Shown here piece after piece: positions 23,868 through 34,365 of a stretch of DNA of 64,000 nt. The notes beneath the pieces were generated by a model. It had not been told where the DNA came from, ran no database searches, and worked only from the letters and a program-made list of their open reading frames with translations. The stretch covers positions 37,040,553 to 37,104,552 of the forward strand of contig CM069457.1 of assembly GCA_035610835.1 (NCBI GenBank). The letters are read 5' to 3'. The stretch is from Ophiura sarsii (lineage: Eukaryota; Echinodermata; Ophiuroidea; Amphilepidida; Ophiuridae). The position numbers and the translations under genes are program-made. Each line of letters starts with the position of its first letter. The first letter of the stretch is position 1.

Positions 23868-25570
23868 TGAGACACGTGATCCTTTACGTGTGAAGTACGT
23901 ACGTATACCGACACCTGTGGGCATACACACGATCTTGAATAGGCGGTGAGAGACGTACGCACTTGGATATAAGACGTTTTTTAACTTGAGGAATGAAAAA
24001 GTTCGTTGTTGTATCCTCGTAAACTTGCTGCTCGGAAATCTCAATACAGTTATGTAAGAACAAATAACGCAAAAGGATTTGGAAAGCCCATATCTCGAAA
24101 TGTATGTGTAAGAAGATAATGCTCGACTCTCATATCAACTCTAAAGAAGATTTTAAAAATAAAATCGACTCTAAGGGACCAAGAAAAACAAAAACAATCG
24201 GTCTATACCAAATTTTAAAGTTTTTGAGGATGTTTGAAACGCTTTCTTTATTTGTTAGAGCTACCTTGAATAAAACGGTTATTTTGAGTCTTCTTTCTAT
24301 TGCTTGCTTGCTCGGAAGAGATATGATCACGTGTCTAGACGCGTTTTTATTGATTCTTTACATGTCAAGAGTCCTACCATGCGATAAAGACACGTGATCC
24401 TCTGTATGTGTGACGTACGTATACTCGACGCCTGCGGGGGCATGCAAACATCTTGAATAGGCAATAAAGTGGAGAGAGACGTACACTTCAAAAAGGAATA
24501 AAACAGTTTTTGTTTGCGAGTTTCGTCAAGTATTTTCTTGGTCGCAGATTACTTTGATCTTAATTATATTTTATTTAGGATTAATTTCGATACCTTTTCG
24601 AACCATTGTGTTTTAGCTCCGTAGGTTTCGGGATCATCGCGACCCTTTCATTCAGCGTAGTGTTTACATCCCTCCACTTGTCACATAACCGCCTTTTGGG
24701 CGATCACATGACAGCATTTCATCGTAGTCTACGCTTCGTAGATGGCGGGTAGGTCGTAGCCGGTGTCTTTATTCATATTTATTCATGATAATTGTCTGGA
24801 GTGCTCCGTAATTTCGGTGATGAAAGGAAACATGTGTGAAAATTAATGCTTTTATACCTAAATTGAGATTAAAATCCTCATGAAATTGGTTATTATTTTG
24901 TTTTGCGTTCCAGTTATGTACCAGTATCGTTCAATACTGTAACAAATTACACTGGTAACATGTGTACCAGTATTGTCCGGAAGATATTGGAAATGGGTGA
25001 GACACGTGACCCGTTCCAGTATCGCTCGATACTGGAACACAATTTGGTGTTCCAGTATCGACTGTTCAAGTATCAACCGATACTGGAACAATAAAATCGT
25101 ACCAGTATCGAGCGATACTGGCAACTTTTATGTTCCAGTATTGAACGATACTGGTATACAAGTATCTGGGACCTAAAGTACACTTTTCCCGGACATATTT
25201 CTGTCTCTTGCTTGGTCGAGGGATATGATCACGTGTTGAGACGCGTTTTTATTAATTCATTTCATTTCATGAGTCCTACCACTTAGGGTCCACTTCTTTT
25301 GTCTTAGGAAGGTATATTTTTGTTTCGTTATTTACCGTTATTATTTCTATTTATGTTTCAGTTGATGTTACCACGCGGTACCTTGAGCACTCTTAATTAA
25401 GTGGATTATGCTTTCTATCATTATTACCATGGGTGAGACACGTGACCCTTTTCAACGAACGTGGGAAGTACGTATACGCGACACCTGCGGGGCATACATA
25501 CACAATAAAGCTAACTGAACACCGCGAGAATGAAAAAGGTTTTGAGAGATTCTTCCCTATTTGACGTTTT
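23868..25570. repeat. Local repeat R copies 2-4 and associated duplications
   Basis: R copies at ~23,868, ~24,370 and ~25,424 each start (A)GACACGTGA(T/C)CC and continue through ACGTACGTATA, CGACNCCTGNGGGCATNCA. A preceding block (GATATGATCACGTGT...GACGCGTTTTTATT...GAGTCCTACCA) occurs at ~24,320 and ~25,215, so a larger segment of ~0.9 kb was duplicated. The interval 24,540-24,900 holds no other feature. Confidence 0.65.
24909..25189 (+). mobile_element. Palindrome-array element B
   Basis: An array of CCAGTATCG/CGATACTGG palindromes with linkers such as AACACAATTTGGT and AATAAAATCGT, ending at the right in ATCTGGGACCTAAAGTACAC-TTTTCCC, the complement of the GGAAAAGTGTACTTTAGGT block. Unit order matches units 5-10 of element C. 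Between the units equivalent to C6 and C7, a fragment of repeat R (GGGTGAGACACGTGACCC, 24,994-25,011) replaces array sequence. The left terminal block is missing. Confidence 0.7.
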
Positions 25571-25574
25571 CGTA

Positions 25575-25828
25575 TTAACACTTTCCACGCAGCAGATGTC
25601 TGCAGACGACATTCCAAAATGTCACAAAGTGTTTTAAAAATGTCACAACTATTGACTGTCATTACCATATTTGGAATCAGCATGAGAAATGAATTAACAT
25701 TTTAAAGTACAAACATGCCTAGTAGTGGTTCAGTAATCCTTGAGATAGATCTTGAAAGTTGAGAAAGGTTTCTGAAAAATATGTTTTGTTTAATATGGTG
25801 AAACTAATAGCCGCATGGAAAGTGGTAA
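25575..25828 (+). mobile_element. TTAA-flanked miniature element, copy 12
   Basis: The left end TTAACACTTTCCACGC and the CTGCAGACGAC block are intact. The right end is decayed (GCCGCATGGAAAGTGGTAA). Confidence 0.8.
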
Positions 25829-26217
25829 GCGATAACAATCATAACCCAACCATAAGATATTATTTATTCGATTTATTTATTTTTAATAACTTCAACTCTT
25901 ATCAACAATTAGTCTGGTGTTTAAAAGTTTAAACGAATCTTGATCTACTACCGGCGATCCAGACCCATAATTTACTTAATTAACCTTTTCAAGAAGTCTT
26001 TTAATTTATTTTTTTAAACATTTTAAATAATTATGTTTTTGAACTAGCTGGAATAAAAAAATATAAACGTGGTTGATTAACGCTACTAAGGCGACACAAA
26101 CCCCTGTTCTACGAAACCGACGGAGGCATTTTATCGGGCAGGTGGAGCAATGTCCTACTCAGACGGTCCCTACATAAGGGTGTTTACATCGGTCACAGTT
26201 CGGGTGTTCCGACTCGG
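25829..26217. other. No gene seen
   Basis: AT-rich, nothing recognised. It ends in a G homopolymer of about 18 bases at 26,219-26,236. Confidence 0.5.
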
Positions 26218-26243
26218 GAGGGGGGGGGGGGGGGGGTGTCAGT

Positions 26244-26468
26244 TTACCGTTTTACATGCGGCTATTAGTTTTACCAATATACAAACCAAATTTGTCAGAA
26301 ACCTTTCCCATTTTTCGAAGTCTATCTTAGGCATGTTTGTACTTATTTTAATGCATTTCACATGGTGATTCCAATATGGTGATGCAATTCAATAATGTTG
26401 ATATTTTGAAACATTTTGTGAATTTTGGATCCGTCGTCTGCATATGACTGCCGTGTGGAAAGTGTTAA
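26244..26468 (-). mobile_element. TTAA-flanked miniature element, copy 13
   Basis: Reverse orientation. The left end is decayed (TTACCGTTTTACATGCGGCT) and sits a few bases after a G homopolymer. The right end GCCGTGTGGAAAGTGTTAA is good. Confidence 0.75.
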
Positions 26469-26600
26469 ACACCCTTCATGCCCAGCACAAGTCTGACAAA
26501 GCATGTTTAGAGGTTATGAGTGATATCTTATTAGGATAGACTCATCTTGACTCATAGCGTGTTATTTTTTACGAAGCGACATCAACGTACAACGTATGTG

Positions 26601-26652
26601 ATAAGTCAGCCCACATAAATGTGCCCGCCTGCTCCCGCTGAAGGCATACAGG
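26601..26652 (+). repeat. 52-bp repeat, inverted partner at 29,042-29,093
   Basis: ATAAGTC-GCCCACATAAATG-TGCCCG-CTGCTCCCGCTGAA-GCATACAGG is found here and, reverse-complemented with about three differences, 2.4 kb downstream. It could be the ends of a larger element or two dispersed copies in opposite orientation. Confidence 0.6.
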
Positions 26653-27117
26653 ATCAATAAAAAACCCTTTAAAAGGGAAGAGCTAGTACAAATGAAAGAC
26701 TTTAATATTTTTTAGGAAAGCAGTTGGTAGAATAATGACATGTAATTGGGTAATCAGGGATTGGCACAAGAGCAGGCAGTGAACGTATTGGCAAATTTGG
26801 GCATGATATCAAGTAATGAATATGAAGACAAATTTGCAGTAGTTGTCCGTATATGAGGTCTACCGAAATCAGACACAATTAGGCAAGATATCAAAATTGA
26901 GTTTGTAATTGATTATTGCAGTAGAGATCTTCCGCTTAACAATGGTACCTTTTTTAATCGGACTTCCCAAAGCGGAGTTATATCATTTTCAAGTTAAAGG
27001 GGCACTAAGAGATGTTTTGGAGGATGCGCCCTCAATTATGATAAAAACTGGGATTAGCATATTTTTATAATTGTATTACATGTATGAACTTACACCTATA
27101 AGGATTAAGAAAAATCA
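26653..27117. other. No gene seen
   Basis: Nothing beyond a short AACCCTTTAAAAGGG palindrome near 26,662. Confidence 0.45.
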
Positions 27118-27244
27118 GCCCTCTATGTACAAGAAAACGTCGATTCAAAAATGCTCGTCCCCCGGGACGAGTATTTTACGTCCAACAGTATCCCCCTGCA
27201 GTACGCGTGATACATAACGCGAACCATATTTGCATAGAGGGCGT
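27118..27244. mobile_element. Short inverted-repeat element, GCCCTCTATG ends
   Basis: About 127 bp bounded by GCCCTCTATG and CATAGAGGGC, with a central palindrome CTCGTCCCCCGGGACGAG. Small size and matched ends suggest a miniature element; no target duplication identified. Confidence 0.45.
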
Positions 27245-27249
27245 TTTTA

Positions 27250-28020
27250 AATAAATAGCGATGATATTGTTTTAATCAACTTTTGCTGTGTTTTTGCAAG
27301 TAGAAACAACAGTAATGGCCATTTTTAATGTTCATCTTGAATTCTGAAGTAAATTTTTAAACATTTGAAATGTTCAACACCACTTAATGTGCCTATATTA
27401 TGAAAACTCCAAACTGAGATATTATCCTGTAAAGTTGTACTTACAATGTACAAAAATTATTAATATATTTTTTTATTATATGTCCATGAAACTCAGAGTA
27501 GCGAGCGATAATATTCCGGAAGGTCTATACCTCTGAATTTGTATACGCTCTACCGTTTACGGTATTGAGCACTTTGTTCAATGGCTAATCTAACCAGAAA
27601 CGGTTGTCAATACATATTTTTTTTATAAATATATTTTTGGTTTTATTTTTTAATCTGAAACTTTTTTTTATTATTGACAAGAAATCACAAAAATAAATCA
27701 CCTAAATTAGGTTTGGGCTATTTCTCAGTTTGGAGCTCTGCCCAATTCATTTGGTTTCGGTAGAACAGATACATATGATGTAACCACAGGGTTGTCATTT
27801 AGAAACATGTAAATATCCTCTAGTTGTTATTATGGTGCAATTTGTAATTGAGACTCTAAGATGATGTACACATTTACTGGCAATCAAACAAGAAATACAA
27901 AAACAAGTTACATAAGAAGCATAAAACGGTTTCTTTGTTTTGTAATTTTATTAGAAACAAATGTAATGTATGTACACGATGAGAAGTTACGTACAAATAA
28001 AAGTTCAGGAGGGACCATAA
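27250..28020. other. No gene seen
   Basis: Very AT-rich, with poly-T runs near 27,610-27,680. No supported feature. The last part may be the 3' untranslated region of the adjacent LINE fragment. Confidence 0.45.
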
Positions 28021-28560
28021 TGTTGCGTATAATAAACTGAATCAATGTATGGTTGATTCAGCCAGAGTTCAGATGAAGAATAAATGAATTATTAAAACCC
28101 AAGCGACGGCTCGCCCGGCCGCGAATTTATTCGTAACAAACATTTGGCCAAACACTGTATACATGTATTGCTGTATGGACTTATCAGAATAATAAGTCCA
28201 TGATCTAACTGCCCACGCACGTTTAAGGTATGATTTGCAGAATTGGTCAAAGATAGCATATGCATTACAGGCATCTTTAGTGTGTCTGTAAGGCGTGGTG
28301 ATATTTATTGGACAACCGAGCATTATATACAATTTTGAGTCCAGATTACTGATATTAATGAATTCCAGCCAAACATCACTAAAACCATTGTTGCATAGGT
28401 TATTTTCTAGTTTGAGATATTCCTCGACCCTTATCTCATTCAGTGATCTACATGTAAATAAGAAATGTCTCAGGTCTTCCACTGAATCATCATTATCATT
28501 ACAAAGCATACATTTACCATCCTTATTATGTATACTATACGCCTTTACTCAGTCAAGATA
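28021..28560 (-). mobile_element. LINE C-terminal fragment with CCHC-like finger
   Basis: A minus-strand frame of 146 codons (28,069-28,509) continues upstream to about 28,535. It begins GKCMLCNDNDDSVEDLRHFL-FTC. The spacing C-x2-C, then EDLRHFLFTC, matches the Cys/His motif that follows the reverse transcriptase in many LINEs (CxxC...EDxxHFLxxC), the usual C-terminal hallmark. The downstream KSYLKRAWAVRS and GRAVAWVLII stretches look like the terminal part of such ORFs. The reverse-transcriptase core is absent and a stop lies just upstream, so it is a truncated dead copy. Clade not assigned. Confidence 0.6.
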
Positions 28561-28937
28561 TCTAATGTTTGTTAATGGTAAATAATATCACCGCCCGGCC
28601 AGCACGGTTCTCGTCATCAAATCCTCGACATCCCCTTTGTAAACATTATACAAACCCCTCGTCCAATAAAATCCATCGACACGGCTGGACTCAGAGGCGC
28701 TTGTACTTGATCCATGATACAAATACACAACACAATGGTATCCAAGCGTCACACTTCTCGTCCAATCAATTTACCCGCATGAGAGTGTCATTTGGCTGGA
28801 CCCGTTTGACAATTATACCGATTTGGTCACGGTTTTCTGAGCCAAGTGACTCGAAGCCATTATGAATAACGCGTACTTGCTGTATTCAGGGGATAAGAGC
28901 GAGCCCCTTGGGGCTAGCTTAAAAACAATATGCGGTT
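28561..28937. other. No gene seen
   Basis: Short open frames without recognisable product and no repeat noticed. Confidence 0.45.
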
Positions 28938-29032
28938 ACTTTAAAGGTATATAATTATGTTGGGTAGCCGCCAATACCTCGGTAAATGTTGTGGTATTGG
29001 CGGCGGCTACCCAACATAAGTATCTTTAAAGT
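28938..29032. mobile_element. 95-bp hairpin element
   Basis: Arms 28,938-28,978 and 28,993-29,032 (ACTTTAAAGGTATATAATTA; TTGGGTAGCCGCCAATACC and complements) pair almost throughout, with a ~14-bp loop. The outer TTTAAAGGTAT resembles the ends of the foldback at 31,222, suggesting a related miniature family. Confidence 0.6.
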
Positions 29033-29041
29033 TTCTTAAAG

Positions 29042-29093
29042 CCTGTATGCTTTCAGCGGGAGCAGACGGGCACATTTATGTGGGCCGACTTAT
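29042..29093 (-). repeat. 52-bp repeat, partner of 26,601-26,652
   Basis: Reverse-oriented copy of the block described at 26,601. It immediately follows the hairpin element. Confidence 0.6.
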
Positions 29094-29225
29094 TATGTGA
29101 ATCTTGCCTTAAAAAGCTGAACATTTCTACAATTAGAGTCAAATCACTGTGATATATCAATGAACTAAAAGATATCTTAACAAACACTGTCATAACAATC
29201 TGTCAAGACTTATTGCATCATCAGG

Positions 29226-29752
29226 CAGGGGCGTAACAGAGGTTGGTTGTCAGGGGGGGGGGGGGCACAGCCAAAAAAAATCCTGGTTAGAATAATTCCG
29301 TCCCGGAATTTTTCGTAAAAGGTTGCCCCAATTTTTTTCCCAGTCAGTCACCTCGTGAATTTCACGTAAGTGGGGGTGGGGGGGGGGGGGGGGGGGGGGA
29401 GGGGGGGGGGGGGGAGGGGGTAGGGTCACAACATTCGCACGGTCACAAAATTTCGCAGTACAAAAAGCACAACAGTCAACAATTTGTTGACTGTTGTGCT
29501 TTTTGTACTGCGAAATTTTCTTTCCCTTTCTTCTTTTCTTTCTTTCCCCTTTTTTCTCCTTTTCCTTTTTCTTTTTCCTCCATTTTTCCTTTCTCTCTCT
29601 CTTTTCTTTCCCTTTCCCCCTTCATTTTCTTCTTTTCACTTCCCCCCATTTTTCCTGGTGGGTAGGTTTGAATTGAATTTCCTGCTGAGCACCTTCAGGG
29701 TGGGGGGGGGGGGGGGGTACTGTGCCCCCTGCCCCCGGCTGTTATGCCACTG
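29226..29752. mobile_element. hAT-like non-autonomous element with perfect 8-bp duplication
   Basis: 527 bp with ends CAGGGGCGTAACAG and CTGTTATGCCACTG, flanked on both sides by the identical TCATCAGG (29,218-29,225 and 29,753-29,760). The ends and 8-bp duplication fit hAT. The interior contains long G homopolymers (about 29,371-29,415 and 29,702-29,717), a 73-base perfect palindrome and a pyrimidine tract. The block CCTCGTGAATTTCACGTAAG is shared (inverted) with the element at 40,017. Confidence 0.85.
29447..29519. repeat. 73-nt perfect palindrome
   Basis: Arms 29,447-29,482 and 29,484-29,519 are exact reverse complements around a single T at 29,483 (for example CAACAGTCAACAA-T-TTGTTGACTGTTG). 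It lies between a G-rich tract and a pyrimidine-rich tract (29,519-29,660). Confidence 0.95.
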
Positions 29753-29760
29753 TCATCAGG

Positions 29761-30071
29761 CAATACCTTACATGCCTGTATAAAGCCATGTTTTTGTAAC
29801 TTCTTTACCTAACTTAGGTTTCATATACTAGTATACAATTATTGCTCCGGATTAGGTATGGGTTAATTCCTGACAGATAGCAAACCCAAATAAAATTTCA
29901 TGAAGCAGTGTGATGCCACGATTTATCTAAATTATAGCGGCTGAAACTTTAAATCTGGAATGATACAGTTTCTATTTAAAATTGATATATAGTTCCGCCT
30001 CTATGTATACACTATTATTAATAATTATAATGATAACATCAAATGAACCCTCAACAAGTTTAACCGTGGTG
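29761..30071. other. No gene seen
   Basis: Nothing recognised. Confidence 0.5.
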
Positions 30072-30316
30072 TTAACACTTTCTACACGGCTATTAATTGT
30101 ACCATATACAAAACAGATTTTTCAGGTACCTTTTCCAATTTTTAAAGTCTATTTCAAGGGTTACTGAACAATACTAGGCATGTTTGTACTTATTTCAATA
30201 CATTTTTCATGGTGATTACAAATATGGTAATAAAATTCAATAGTTTTGACATTTTTGAAACATTTTGTGACATTTTGGAATGACGTCTGCAGACGCACGC
30301 CGCGTGGAAAGTGTTA
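30072..30316 (-). mobile_element. TTAA-flanked miniature element, copy 14
   Basis: 245 bp, reverse orientation, TTAA intact at both ends. The ends read CACTTTCTACACGGC and GCCGCGTGGAAAGTG, and GTCTGCAGACG lies next to the right end. One of the best preserved copies. Confidence 0.85.
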
Positions 30317-30640
30317 ATTTTCATAACTTATGGCATAATACAGGATGAAAAACATCTGGACACACTACGATGTCGTTACATATCGCCCTTTTTTGTCAAT
30401 GAATAGAAGCTTCTAGAATGGGTTCTACTTCAATATTCCGAGTTAGTTTTTCAATGGAGCTTTATTAGATCCTTCACCGGGCCGAGCTGTGAGGAATAGT
30501 AATGCATTCAGCAAGTCTTGAGAAAAAGAAGAACTTTGACATTTCTCTCTTGGTGAATGTAGGTATATTTATAAATCATAACGCAATGTATCTCCCCCGA
30601 TGTCCCTTGTCTCATTAAAGGTGCATACATGTAGCGTCCG
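30317..30640. other. No gene seen
   Basis: Nothing recognised. Confidence 0.5.
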
Positions 30641-30642
30641 AG

Positions 30643-31125
30643 GCGGTTAAACACGAGCTTATTTTTACCGTCCTTGCCCTCATCCTAACCTTAACATTAA
30701 CCCTAACCCTAACCCTAACCCTAACATTAACCCTTACTCTAACCCTAAACTTAAACCTAACTCTAACGCTCATCCTAACCGGACCCCTTAACTCTAACTC
30801 TCATTGTAAAACTTACCTTTAAACTCAATTCGGATGTATCTTATTTGCCAATAGAAACGATCAATCGCTATGATCATGATGCTAGACCACTAGGTTAACC
30901 GTATCGGAAATAGTTAGGGTAGTAAATATCAGCACTATCAAACATATTGCTTCCGTAATCCACAAGTATAGTAAACTTAAGGATGTATAAGGACCTTCAA
31001 GTACTATCAACGCGGTTGAACGCGAACTCCTCTTACCGGCCTTGCCCTAACCCTAACCCTTACATAAACCCTAACCACAACCCTTAACTTAAACCTAACC
31101 CTATCACTAATCCTAACCGTCCCCA
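30643..31125. repeat. Duplicated interstitial telomere-like (CCCTAA)n segment
   Basis: Two blocks each start GCGGTT(A/G)AAC(A/G)CGA, then TTACCG-CCTTGCCCT, then run into CCCTAA repeats. The first (30,674-30,780) contains four perfect units at ~30,700-30,725, and the second (31,044-31,115) is shorter. Both decay into CTAA/TTAA variants. CCCTAA is the animal telomere repeat; the interior position and shared flanks show a duplicated interstitial tract, not a chromosome end. Confidence 0.8.
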
Positions 31126-31205
31126 TATGTCTGTACAGAATTGCATGAAGGATTATGTTGATTCCTCAGGACCCGGATGATGATAGAGAGAATCATCCCT
31201 GCGTG

Positions 31206-32629
31206 CACTGTAAAAAGTGGTGTTAAAGGTATATTATGTGATCTTTCCAGGGAACGCCCTCAACATCGAAAAAAAATTTGAAAGAAGATTTTCTTGCAGA
31301 TTTACATTTCTGATCATAAATCGTACATACATTCCAAGTTCCAGGGCGATACGATTCTTAATTACTTCAAAATCATGATTTTAGAGTGAAAATAAACTGT
31401 CGGATAATCCGACAGTTTATTATTTTCACTCTAAATTCACTCTAAAACCATGATTTTGAGGTAATTAGGAATCGTATCGCTCTGTAACTTGGAATGTATG
31501 TATGATTTATGATCAGAAATATAAATCTGCAAGAAAATCTACTTTCTAAAAAAATATAATGAATAGAGGGCGCTCTATGGAAAAGATCACATAATATGCC
31601 TTTAATATCTAAACGCTAAATTAGCTTATTTTTAACATGCGCGGATAACACTTAATCAACATGTTGAAGTTTAACACGTTGTGGTGTTAATTTGTCAACG
31701 CCATTTTTAACGTGAGTGGATAACCCTTAATTAACATGTTTAAGTGTTAATAATTCTAGTTTTTAACACGTTGTGGTCTTAATTTGTCACCGCCATTTTT
31801 AACGTGATTGAATAAACCCTTAGTTAACATGTTGAAGTGTTAATAATAATACATGTGTGTAAGCTTATAGGCTATTATTTTTGTAAGTCTATTTCAATTT
31901 ATAATAAATCAACCGGTCTTACCCAAAAAATAAGAAAAAAAAACAAAAACAAAGTAACCTTGCATTCCATGATTCCGTGAAAGCCTTTTACAGTGACGAC
32001 TTGTAAATAGTATAATACGCTGTATTGCTCTTTGTACGGTTTAGCAACGGAACAACCTACATTGCGTGGAAACGGTATAGTGACATACACCACGCATTGT
32101 CGGTTATTCCATGGCTAACCGCGTCACTATATCAGCAATTCTGAAGCGGTGTCATCGCTGTCAACAACAATTTATGGTTCTAAACCCCCCGGTCTAAAAC
32201 ACTGCCAAAGTCATATTTATCTTGATTCCGAAAGCACTCAAAATAAAAAAAAAAAAAATTTTCATCACCAGAATCGTCTTTCGAAGTACGCAGCAATAAT
32301 TATGGCTATCGATGATTTTTGACGTAACAACACATCGGGTTTTCCGTATCACATTTCAAGGGTTTATTAGCGCTTTTGCGTGTTAAAAGTTATCGAATTA
32401 CTAGCTTTTATTAACACTGTGTTAATACTAGCGTTAACATTTCCAAACCTTGCGACTTCTTTCTAAAATGTTAACACATTCACGCTATATTGACATTAAG
32501 CGTTGACGAAGACCATGTTAATAATAATTACGAAGGTCAGTATATAAACTGATTTTAACACCATCGTATTAAAAACTTGAGTGAATTAACACTACAACGC
32601 GTTGGAATATAGTGTTGATATTTACAGTG
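31206..32629. mobile_element. CACTGTAAA-ended element with internal repeats
   Basis: Bounded by CACTGTAAAAA and TTTACAGTG and rich in GTGTTAA/TTAACAC words. It carries a nested foldback near its left end. At 31,629-31,850 there are about 2.6 copies of an 84-92-bp repeat (TTTTTAAC-TG-G-GGATAA, AACATGTT-AAGTGTTAA, AACACGTTGTGGT-TTAATTT). No transposase. Position inside the minisatellite proves it is an insertion. Superfamily uncertain. Confidence 0.65.
31222..31607. mobile_element. Foldback element nested in CACTGTAAA element
   Basis: Arms of ~185 bp: the left starts TTAAAGGTATATTATGTGAT and the right ends with the complement ATCACATAATATGCCTTTAA. The centre is a perfect hairpin around GTCGGATAATCCGAC. 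The arms differ at about one base in ten. Non-coding. Confidence 0.8.
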
Positions 32630-32752
32630 CGATTGGAGAGATAATATTTCCTGCGTGATGGGGGAGATAATCATCCCTGCGTGATGGGAGAGAGAATCAT
32701 CCCTGCGTGATGGGACAGAGAATCATCCCTGCGTGATGGAAGAGAGAATGAT

Positions 32753-33189
32753 TTGCAAAGGTTGAATTAAAATCCATTCAACAATTCTGATTAAAATATT
32801 CAGACATTTATTAGGAAATTCTCATACGGGGTAATTGAGCTGTCTGTACACTGGCATCAATTCTGCAAATCCAAATCAACTTAATTCTGATTGTGAAAAT
32901 AACATAGTAAAGCATTCATTCACTGATACAAATCATTTCAAATTCAATAGTGTCAACCGATGGTTGGCAATATTAAATCAACCGATTTCGACCAAATTTG
33001 ATGTTTTTTCTAGATAAATAGGCTCAAAAATAGTAAAAGAGTCCAGCAACTTGAAGCTTTTCTATATATATAATAGAACATTCTATTGCACCGTGGAGAA
33101 AGCACTATCGGTAACACTGATAATATGGACGTCCCACTTGTAGAGTAAAATGCTTCAAGGGCTAGTCAAAACTAGACGAGATGTACCGT
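32753..33189. other. No gene seen
   Basis: Nothing recognised between the minisatellite and the triplicated segment. Confidence 0.5.
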
Positions 33190-33555
33190 TATTTACGGTT
33201 AACTGTGTCAGTGTCAAAGAAGTAAACGATCCAGACAACGTCTAGACATACGTTTATTATATTCCACTTCTAAAACCTCTTCAAGATTTTAACCAAAAGG
33301 CAATCGTGTGTATGTTCTGTTCATGGCCGTAGGACATTATACAAATATATCGTAAAACACTTTTGAGTACCGTGTCAAAATCTATCTTGAAATAATCCTC
33401 ATTTGGCTCCAGTATAGTGGTGGTAGAGATACACATCAGTTGTTTAATTTCAGGTGCTTATTTCTCGGAACTTTCAGAGCTACCCTATATGAAAGTATGT
33501 ACTTTAATGATCACAAATATCATGAACTTTAAGAAAATTTTATAGTTGAACAAAA

Positions 33556-33776
33556 AATATAGGGTCTTTAAGAAAATCAAGAGAGGACTGTATTAAAGAC
33601 ACATCAATCACATTACTTGCAACAGGAATTTCTTAAAGACCCTCGTTTAACAACTTTATAAGCATTCCCTTGCACTGTAATATCGATGGGAACCAGTAGA
33701 CACTGGTGACAGAAATCAGTGGTCATGTGATGAAAGTGAAGCATCCTGGGGTGCATCAAGAATTCTTCTTTGGTTA
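33556..33776 (+). repeat. Dispersed repeat shared with 12,965-13,176
   Basis: TATAGGGTCTTTAAGAAAAT through GTGCATCAAGAA-TTCTTCTTTGG, over 90% alike by eye to the copy at 12,965. Here it has an extra ~10 bp after AAAGACCC and lacks the left inverted end seen in the first copy. Confidence 0.75.
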
Positions 33777-34365
33777 AAACTGAGTTTTTCGTAGCTTACT
33801 GACGCGGTGTAGCATTACGTACAGATGTGTCAGTAAAGTAAATGATCCAAACATCGCCTAGACATTAAGCCTCTACATTTATTACGTTCCACTTCTATAT
33901 ATTTACGTGCATAATAACGAAGGTGCAACGTTCTGCTCATTTGCTAGAAAATTAAGGAATGTAGGCTATTCGTAACGACCATGCCAGAATCGCTATCTTT
34001 AAATTCTCTATCTTCTCCAGTAATGATGGTTGATGAGCAATGAGGGCGGTACAACAGAAGTCAAGTTCAGGTTGCGCATTTCTCGTAATTTCAGGGTTAC
34101 CCTGTACACATTTTATATTTCAATGATCTCAAATATCGTGAAGTTTAAGAACAATTTAAAGTTGAAAATTCCAGTCGCTTTCAACGTGAGATAGCTTTTC
34201 TGTAAAAAAACACCCATTTAACATTTTTCGTGGCTTACTGGCGTGGTGACCCTCACTACGTACAGGAATATGTGTCAGTGTCAAAGAAGTAAATGTTCCA
34301 GACACAGTCTAGACATAAGTGTCTACATTTATTATGTTCCACTTCTAAAAACCTCTTCAAGATGT

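Larger units (their letters stand above)
31183..32752. repeat. 26-bp minisatellite split by an insertion
   Basis: Unit GAGAGAATCATCCCTGCGTG-ATGGGA. One partial unit lies at 31,183-31,205 and about five units at 32,632-32,752. The intervening 1.4 kb is the CACTGTAAAAA element, whose insertion split the array. Confidence 0.8.

Noticed and set aside
26850..27790. Possible inverted pair around GTCTACCGAAATC and GGTTTCGGTAGA
   Set aside because: Similarity is short and patchy; boundaries could not be drawn.
29484..29783. Plus-strand frames rich in Phe, Ser and Leu
   Set aside because: Translation of the pyrimidine tract and half of the palindrome.
30700..30725. True telomere
   Set aside because: Only a few perfect CCCTAA units, duplicated and embedded in ordinary sequence on both sides; interstitial.
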